This document shows, piece by piece, positions 56,552-64,000 of a stretch of DNA of 64,000 bases. The stretch spans positions 36,367,501 through 36,431,500 of the forward strand of contig CM065378.1 in the NCBI GenBank assembly GCA_033060915.1, in the 5' to 3' direction. Source of the stretch: Euryodendron excelsum. Taxonomy: Eukaryota; Streptophyta; Magnoliopsida; Ericales; Pentaphylacaceae. The stretch's first letter is position 1, and the number at the start of each line of letters is the position of its first letter. The notes under the pieces are model-generated. The model saw only the letters and a list, made by a program, of their open reading frames with translations, did no database searches and was not told the DNA's origin. The translations under genes and the position numbers were made by a program.

Positions 56552-57119
56552 TGAGCTTCTAAATGGGAAGATGGAAAGTCCTTTTTGATAACCTGATTCC
56601 TCCAAATGCAATAAACAAATGCCTAGATTTTTATAATTAAAAGTTATCACCGTAAATATTTTGGTTTTAAAGTGAATGGTTCTCATTCAACCACATCATT
56701 CTGATGATTAATTCTATATGAATATCAAACTTCCTATTTGTCAAGCAAGTAAATGGTTGGGCTTCTCAATGGGAAAATGGGAAGTTCCTTTTGGATTTCT
56801 AAATCCTCCAAATTCAATAAACAAATGCTAGGATTTTTATAATTAAAAGTTACTACCATTGATGTTTTGTTTTAAAGTGAATAGTTTTCATTCAATCGTA
56901 TCATTCTGATGATTAATTCTGTATGAATTAAAAAATCAATTGTTCATGTTTATCAAGCAAGTAAATGGTTGGGTTTCTATATGGGAAGACGGAAAATCTT
57001 TTTTGGAATTCTGAATCCTCAAAATTCAATAAACAAATTCGTGGATTTTTATTTTTTTTTTAAACAGCAAGCCACGTATAATCCACAAAAGGATGCTAGT
57101 GTCCGGGTGTGGGGCAAGG

Positions 57120-57887
57120 ATATGCATGTCAATTAGGCCGGCCCAGCTCGACCCGGGCTGTGGCCCACCAGGCTTGAGCCAGGCTTTGCGAGCTCCTGCT
57201 AAATTTTGGGCTAGGTCGGGCTAAAATTGAGAATACTATGCCTAAGCACAGCTCACGACCCCAAGGGCGAGCTCGAGCTCGAACCTTGGGCTTAAGCTTT
57301 TGGACAGGTTTGATCATTTTTTTTATATTTTAGTTTTTTTAATTAGTAATTAATTTATAAATTAGTAATTGATAAATAGTAATCACTAATGGTTAAAAAT
57401 AAATAGAGAATTAATCAACTTATAAAAATCATACAAATAAATATAAACGATTAAACTTATAAACTATTGATTAATGTAAACTTATATAAACTACTGAATA
57501 TATAAGACATACATTTTTAATTAGTAATTGATGATTAATAATGATTCAACTAAGTTAGTGACTAAATCAAACTTATAAAGATTGTACAAAAATATATAAA
57601 TGATTAAACAATTAAACTTATAAAGTATTGATTAATATAAATCTATATAAACTATTAATTATATAAAAAAAATATACTATTACTTATAAATTTATAATTT
57701 GGGTGGGCTTTTGGGCGGGCCTAGGGTCGGGCTTTTTGAGCAAGCCGGGCTTGGACAGGGCTCAGGCTACCAAGGGTAAGGCCCAAGCCCGCCCATAGGG
57801 GGGTCGGGCTAGGCCTAGGTCAGGCTCGGGCTTGGCTTTGGGCCGGGCTCAGGTGGCCCATAGGTCTCGGGCCAAATTTATATTCCT
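57120..57887. mobile_element. GC-rich-ended MITE candidate (hAT-like)
   Basis: A 768-bp insertion whose ends are packed with GGCCGGGC/GCCCGAGCC motifs in opposite orientation around an AT-rich centre. This is the look of the plant MITE family with 'GGGCCGGGCCGGCCC' subterminal repeats. Flanking octamers GGGCAAGG (57,112-57,119) and AGGCAAGG (57,888-57,895) match 7 of 8, which would fit an hAT target duplication. Terminal repeats are poor (ATATGCATGTCAA against AGGAATATAAATT). The minus frame at 57,129-57,317 is not a gene. Confidence 0.5.
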
Positions 57888-58270
57888 AGGCAAGGTTTGT
57901 GTCGACTCAATCAAGGTCTCTATAGTAGCACATAGGGCAATTGGGGCTTACTTGGCCAGAACTGAGGGTTGGGTTTGCGCATTGGACTAACATCCCACAT
58001 TGAGACATTAGAGTATGCGCGTGTGTGTGTATTTGACGGTTCTGGTATGTCCATAAAGGTTGAATTTTTATAATTAAGAGTTACCACATGAATCTTTTGT
58101 TTTAAAGTAAATAATTTACATTCAACTATATTATTTGGATGATTAATTCGGTATGAAATTATGAATATATCAAACTCAATTGCTCTATTTGTCAAGCAAG
58201 TACATGGTTGGGCTTCTTGTTGGGAAGGTGGAAAGTCCCTTTTTGAATTATTTGAATCCTCCAAATTCAA

Positions 58271-59325
58271 AAAATGCGAGTTCTTAATGCATTTGTAGTT
58301 GGATGGAAAATGATGTGTTGGGCTAGCTAGGAATGCTAAGCACATAATGCGAATGACTTCTGGACAGGGGTTTCACTCCAGCTCATTAAATGTTTCACTT
58401 TCCCAGCATTTTCCTACACTTTCTTGGAAAGTAATTAAGAATGGAGAATCTCACTGTTTCTTTCCCTCCTACATACAATGACAGTACTCCACAGTCTACA
58501 ATGATAAAAGTGCAATTCAATCAGTTTGGCATTAAATCCTATGTGAATAATTTACACAAACAAACCTCTTACACAAATTTTTTAATGATGTCGTTGTTTA
58601 TGAACTATTATTTCAAAATAAAACAAACACCAGTTTTGCTCTCGTATTTTAAAAATATTATTGCTACGTCATTCTAGTAGAGTTTTTTATATATAAAAAT
58701 TATGTAAGAATAATATTTTTCTTTATTTAGATAGATATTTTTTCCTAATAGAAAATGTTATTTTTAAAAAAAAAAATTATACAAAAAATACTACAAGAAT
58801 GATGTGGGAATCGTATTTCTTAAATAAGAGTCATCATAACAAGTTTTACGTTTTAAAGTGAAAACTCATTTAATCACATCATTATGTACATAAATTTTAT
58901 AAAAAAAATTTAGTTATGTACCATTCAAATATATATATATTTTATATGTTATAAAGAACAATGAGAGGAGCTCAACCTCTTGCAAGCTGAGTACATCAGT
59001 CACTGCATTAGTCTGTTCAAAAAATAAGTATGTGTTGTGTCTAATGTTTACTGTAGCTGATTTTCATTATAGGTTTATATTTTGTCATTTGGATAAGCTC
59101 ATCCAAAAGCTAGTGATGGACGCTCATCCAAAAGCTAGTGATGGACATTAACTTCTTCACAAAAATAAAGTTTCTCAGTGTCATGTTAATATAGTTATAA
59201 TATTATGTTAGAATAAAATATAAAGAAGAAGAGAGAAAAAGAGAAGAATTCTAGAGAGAGAATGAAATCTCATATCATAATGCATTGTGAATTGATCATA
59301 GACATAAATGGAGCTTAGGACAAGG
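58271..59325. other. AT-rich intergenic stretch
   Basis: I see no gene. The plus frame at 58,441-58,677 (78 codons) has no family features. A 25-bp direct duplication (GCTCATCCAAAAGCTAGTG core) occurs at 59,097-59,121 and 59,122-59,146. A diverged piece resembling the 210-bp unit (AAATAAGAGTCATCATAACA, TTTAAAGTGAAAA) lies at 58,820-58,900. Confidence 0.5.

Positions 59326-59355
<30 letters not shown>
59326..59355. repeat. A30 homopolymer run
   Basis: Thirty consecutive A on the plus strand, with A-rich sequence either side. No SINE or processed transcript could be recognised upstream. Confidence 0.9.
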
Positions 59356-59357
<2 letters not shown>

Positions 59358-60430
59358 AAACTAAAAGGAAAAAAAAAACATATAAGAAAACTAACTAATA
59401 TTATATTTTAAGAAATGATTGCATCAATGACAGTATTTTCTGTCTGATACATATATATACTACTGCTTAGTGCTTGCTCCACTCTCCACTGCTCAGAATT
59501 ACCTCCACTGTCTTAATTTACTGTTCACAGGTCTTACCTTTCCAGTATTGAATCTCAGAAGTGATCCATCCGCTACATATATAGCTGTTGATGTTTTAAA
59601 CTACATACTAACCGTATCAGTTCAAGAGATCATCATGCTCACGTAGTTTTTCGGACCTACTAAATTATTTCTCACCATTTAGGAGAAAAGCAAAGTATCA
59701 ACAAACATAAACTTTATATACATATATATATTCATTCAGTTTATACGTCTCATTTTTCTTCAAGGGGATGGCTCACAACCTTTGTCAGGACCCAAGACAA
59801 CTGAACTGAACACATGTCCTTGTTAATTCCACTGATACATTGTTCGAATTGGAATTCTGTTTTGGATTGCAAGATTGCTACTTTTATTATGATTATTTCT
59901 GTTTTTTGAACATTGAGCCTACTGCCAGGTTATGATCCGGCTCCTCCACTGGAATTATTTCTTCTCTGGATTGATTTTGAAAGCTTGTAATGCTTTGATT
60001 TCATTCTTTAATTCACATTTGCACATGGTTCAGCTGTGTTGAACAACTCAAACTGTCAGAGACTTCCTTCATATTTAAATTATCATTTTGTTGTCCTTTG
60101 TTCAATTTATGAGAATAAATAGTGCAACAAACTCATTACAAACCAACAATTGCAAGAAGCCTTCCAAATAACTGCTCAGAATTTCTCCTTTTCACTATTT
60201 TTTGTATGGATAGATGAATTACATTGCATCGACTCAGTGCTTTATGGTCTCTTTAGAGGAAAGAGAACACAAAAGCTGATTGAACTAGACAAAGAAAGAA
60301 ACAGAAAAAAAAAAATTTATATATATATATATATATATATCTCTAATAATGTATTTCACACATTGACAGAAACTATTGCAGGATGATGATGATCCTTGGC
60401 GCGACAAAAATTCATTTTTGTACGAAATGA
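59356..60430 (-). other. 3' flank of the PDR transporter gene
   Basis: Downstream of the stop codon in the gene's direction. A (TA)n microsatellite lies at about 60,318-60,340, about 90 bp past the stop and probably inside the 3' UTR. A minus-strand AATAAA candidate lies at about 59,882-59,888 but is over 500 bp from the stop. The plus frame at 60,150-60,386 is not supported. Confidence 0.4.
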
Positions 60431-63400
60431 TTATCTTTTCTGGAAGTTAAATACCTTGATTGAAAAGGCAAAGATGCATCCGAAGAGCACAGCTATCCCA
60501 GCTATGATGAGTGCAACATATCCGATAAAGTCATGCTTGAAATCAAAGTAATTCCTTATGTATTGTTCCACTGTTTCTCCTGTTTCAATCCTGTCCTGAA
60601 GGTCTCCAAACTGGGAAGCAACTAACCCATACAAAGTCCAAGAGACCGGGCAAATGTAGTAGTACCACTTCCACCAAACCGGAATCCTCTGCCATGATAG
60701 GAAAAAACAAAAATGTTTAGATCCTTCTGAGTTGTGATCTCACTTTAAGTAAGTCGAATAGAAATCATTAGAACTTACTGGCTTTGGAATGATAAATCCC
60801 GAGAAAAGGTTCCATATTGCGTAGAAGGCAGACGAGACTATGGAAGCAATGTTGTGGTTGGGAGTTACTGCCACTGTCATCATCCCATAGAATGTGAAGT
60901 ATAACAAAGTGAAATACATGAAAAACAGATACCACAAGAACTTGGCAACTGTCCACTCAAATCCAATCATCGCATAAACTATGACTCCATATAGAATTGT
61001 CTGAACCAAAATGTATGGAAGCTCAATCACAACCTGCAAAACCAAACGATTGGTGAGGGAAAACTAGTGAAATATCTACCAAAATTTAAAAGGAAGTCTA
61101 ATTAAACAGTTCTTCCTTTTGAGCAGAAAATATAAAGTAATCCAAGTTCGTTAAAGCATTAATCAATGTCTTCCCAGCCTGTAGTGGGCAGTTCCACTAG
61201 CGGGGTTCTCAAATGATTTGATATTATATTTCAATAATTTCCAATTCTTTGGAAATGTCCAAATCCCAAATTTTCTGCTAGAGATATTCGCTAATGCATT
61301 TTGTTTTAATGAATTTCACATAAAGATACGGATAATTACTTGTCCAAAAGCATATGGTGAAGCTGAATACATTCCAGCCGCCCTTTCCCTGTAAAAGACT
61401 GTTCTCTCAATAGCAACTACTGGCTGCACTGACCCAGCATTTTGTACACCAAGAAATAGAACAGCAGCATACATTGAACCCATCGCATTAAAGATATCTT
61501 GTTGTGTTCCCCTGCAATTTCATAACATTCAATTTAATTTTGGAACTGAGAAATGGGGAAAAAAAAAAACATGTTGAAAATAGGATAGATCTTTGAATCT
61601 ACCTTTTGGAGCCAAGATCCCAGAAGATTGTCCCAAACAGCAGAGCAATAAAAGTTGTGAACAAGAATCTGACTGCAGTGTATGGTGGGTTTCTCCAATA
61701 TGACAAGTACTGTTTCCATAGGCAAGCCATACATTGGGTGAAGAAAGACTGCGAGTATTGAGTGGGAAAGTACAGATCTTTTGAGCCTGGAGGAGGTGTA
61801 CTGTGTTCCTTGATTAATGCTTTGTTTCTCCTGATTCAGCCACCATTGGGAATCAATAGCTAGAATATAAAAAGGGCTCAAAAACAGAGAATCATTGAAG
61901 TTTGTTACATATTGACTTTTTAAGAAATTAATTTGACTAGTGAAATTTTAAACTATATTTCAAAGCCAAAAATTTGTCTGGAGAAAGTGAGATGCACATA
62001 CATATATAGTTCTGAATTCTTGTAGACCTCAGCAAAATTAATCCCAAGAGCAGCTTCTTGGGCTGGTGAAGTCACTTCTAACATCCAGGTTGCCGGATTA
62101 TATCCATCTTTAATTTTACTAACTCCATTAATTTCCTAAAAGAAATATAAGATGAATATGTGAATACTTAAGAGAAACAGGAAGCTTAAAAGAAATATAA
62201 GATGAATATGTATACATCACCCTTACTTCAAAGTACTTGATCAGATGGGAAGAATGGCGGCCTATTGGACCAACATATATTTCTTCACCTCCTCGTTTTA
62301 AAAGAAATAGCTGCAGTCCCATAGTAATTCTTCTTTAGTTTTCACATAAATTAAAGAACTTCTTTTAGAAACTATCGTAAATTATGGGATCCTTAGTTTT
62401 GTAAAAGGTTGTCTACCTCATCAAAAGCATCAAATATGTCGATGCTTGGCTGATGGATGGTGCACACCACAGTTCGTCCTGTGTCCACTGTGTTTCTCAC
62501 TGTTCTCATCACTATTGCTGCTGCCCTGGCATCAAGCCCTGAGGTTGGTTCATCCATGAATATTATGGATGGGTTGGCTACTAGCTCCACTGCTATTGTC
62601 AGCCTCTTGCGTTGTTCAGTTGAAAGACCATTCACACCAGGCAGCCCAACAAGTGCTTCCCTTAATGGGGTTAGCTCAACAAGTTCCATGACCTCATCAA
62701 CGAACATCTGCAATTCATCATTTAAGTTTACATTCAATGATTTATTATGCCTAAACTAAGTGTAAAATATGCAAATCTTGGTCTTCAATTTCTATGGTTA
62801 AAACTCACCTTTCTGGTTTTAGAGTCAACTTCAGGAGGCAACCGAAGCCATGCAGAATATTGCAAGGACTCATAAACTGTAACATGAGGAGAATGAATAT
62901 CAGTTTGCTCACAATATCCTGCCACACGAGCGAATGTTTCTTGCTTCTTGGGGTACCCAGATATCGTGATCCTTCCCTCAATATATCCCCCCGTTTTTCT
63001 ACCAGCCAAGACATCCATCAGAGTGGTCTTACCAGCCCCACTAACACCCATTAGAGCTGTTAGAACTCCGGGCCTAAAAGAACCACTGACACCCTTCAGA
63101 AGTTCTAGCCGGTCTTCTGGAATACCTTGAGATTTCATTTCCTGCAAACACAGTAACAATTTCTCTATGTGAAAGCTATTCAACACTCGAAATACTTGGG
63201 GTGGTTCACTAATTAACTAATTCAAGTTTGTGATATTAGCGACAAAGATTTTTCTTTTGAATTGGAGACTATCTCAAAGTTTGAATGAGAAGTCAAAGAC
63301 CAGGGATAAAGAAAGATTTTTGTTGCATACAATTCACTGTCTTCAGAACTGCAAACAGCACAATCCAGTGTCTTCAAGTTTAGCATTGGAGTTCAAACAA

Positions 63401-64000
63401 CTATTAATTTCCAATCCCCTAAAACTCGAACTTACCTGTGGCATATCTACTGCATATTTGACATCATCGAATGTGATAGAAAGGGGCTCAAAAGGTAGAA
63501 CCATTCCCCGCTTCCTGTTCCGGTTTGCTTCACTAATGCTGCCCACTCTTGAAGACATTGAAGTGGAAGACACACTTCTTTGCACTTCATCTCCCCTTTC
63601 TGCATAATATGGGTCGAGTACATTATACCTAGAAACTTGCAAATCCAAAATGAAAGCATAAAACTGAAAGTAGTAAGTCACCTAATGATCTCTTTCCTCT
63701 TGATGATAGCTCAATCCCTTCAGTTTTGTAAGCATTTCTCTCAACCAAGGTGTCTTCAGATAGAACAGCCTGAGGCTTCTCAATTGCTGCATCATATTGG
63801 CCCATTTATTACTTAGGACAAATTATTCTGATTGGGGTTTGTCGTAAGTTACAGGAAAAAATGCAATTTTCAAGATGAATGAATTGGTTACTTACGGTTG
63901 AGATAAGCTAGAGCCAGGGTGAAAAGGGAATTGAACAGAAACATATATGCAATCAAAGCTCCTACTCCAAGCCAATACCAGTGTGCTTCTGGAAATATCC
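60431..64000 (-). CDS. PDR-type ABC transporter (full-size ABCG), C-terminal half, 11 exons
   Basis: A plasma-membrane exporter or importer of small molecules (terpenoids, hormones, lipids or drugs in characterised relatives). Exons on the minus strand: 64,000-63,896 (continues off the edge), 63,786-63,682, 63,599-63,436, 63,141-62,809, 62,707-62,417, 62,310-62,227, 62,135-62,002, 61,830-61,603, 61,511-61,340, 61,033-60,779 and 60,688-60,431. All introns fit GT-AG and the frame stays open, about 708 residues of an expected 1,400-1,450. In order: end of the first membrane domain ([10 protein letters not shown]), a Ser-rich linker, second nucleotide-binding domain with Walker [10 protein letters not shown], signature GLSTEQRKR, Walker B IIFMDEP and [13 protein letters not shown], then [10 protein letters not shown], and the second membrane domain ([58 protein letters not shown]). 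It ends [13 protein letters not shown]. The sequence resembles the PDR1/ABCG40 group; substrate cannot be predicted. It looks functional. Confidence 0.95.

Larger units (their letters stand above)
54741..58270. repeat. Degenerate tandem array of about 210 bp, split by two insertions
   Basis: The phrase TTTTTATAATTAAGAGT starts units at 54,741, 54,951, 55,163, 55,299 (shortened unit), 55,511, 56,628, 56,834, 57,046 (truncated) and 58,065. Intact spacings are 210, 212, 212 and 206. Each unit also carries AAGTGAATGGTTCTCATTCA, ATGAATATCAAACT, GTCAAGCAAGTAAATGG and GATGGGAAGATGGAAAGTCC. It is interrupted at 55,756-56,551 and 57,047-58,061. Confidence 0.9.

Noticed and set aside
60318..60340. (TA)n run as a TATA promoter
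   Set aside because: A simple microsatellite downstream of the PDR stop codon, without a gene starting nearby.
62457..63130. Plus-strand frames opposite the PDR gene
   Set aside because: Exact shadows of conserved minus-strand exons.

Overview
The window is nuclear DNA from a eudicot, probably one with a large, retrotransposon-rich genome. The evidence is plant LTR-retrotransposon lineages (Tat/Ogre, Athila, Del/chromovirus-type, SIRE-type Copia) and, at the right edge, a full-size plant PDR (ABCG) transporter gene with GT-AG introns. I cannot name the species.

Layout: about 1-54,260 is one block of nested and truncated LTR retrotransposons with no host gene that I can see. From left to right: (i) a minus-strand Copia element (leader 1-437, LTR 438-486, LTR resuming 22,402-about 23,755); (ii) inside its LTR, a minus-strand Tat-lineage Ty3/Gypsy element (487-22,396, TSD TGCAT/CGCAT) with gag, PR, RT, two RNases H and integrase, plus an extra gene on the opposite strand (13,597-15,816) behind its own putative promoter; (iii) inside that element, a 4.8-kb Ogre-like solo LTR (679-5,501, perfect TSD TCCAT) and a gag-only Athila-like element (6,275-13,588, TSD GTCCC/ATCCC); (iv) a 3.5-kb Del-like LTR (23,821-27,339); (v) fragments of a SIRE-type Copia (about 23,765-23,820 and 27,428-28,043); (vi) an Ogre-like 5' LTR with primer-binding site and decayed interior (28,044-36,836); (vii) a SIRE-type Copia LTR and gag (36,837-42,230); (viii) a truncated Ogre-like LTR (42,231-44,792); (ix) half of a second Athila-like element (44,793-47,839); (x) a Copia-type element with a 241-bp interior (47,840-54,259), split by another Ogre-like solo LTR (48,600-53,276).

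About 54,260-60,430 is AT-rich intergenic DNA with a degenerate 210-bp tandem array interrupted by two insertions, one of them a GC-rich hAT-like MITE candidate. About 60,431-64,000 holds the C-terminal half of a PDR-type ABC transporter gene (minus strand, 11 exons in view, intact reading frame across every junction I checked). It continues past the right edge.

Most notable pattern: at least five unrelated LTR families here carry, just upstream of a TATA-like box in their U3, an array of short palindromes or inverted-repeat dimers. The motif sequences differ between families (CCGGACA-type, GTCGAC-type, CTCGAG-type, GTCAGGAC-type), but the geometry is similar: arms 21-23 bp apart in four of the families, repeating every 61-72 bp. 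The fifth family alternates 65 and 40 bp. The Ogre-like LTRs have a different layout: a GACC..TTTTGCCCC motif repeated every 156-164 bp, and a GGCGCC palindrome before the TATA box. Almost all retroelement coding regions are broken, by a deleted RT active site, integrase Glu-to-Lys changes, a PR-RT-IN deletion, stops and frameshifts. Most elements could therefore move only with help in trans.
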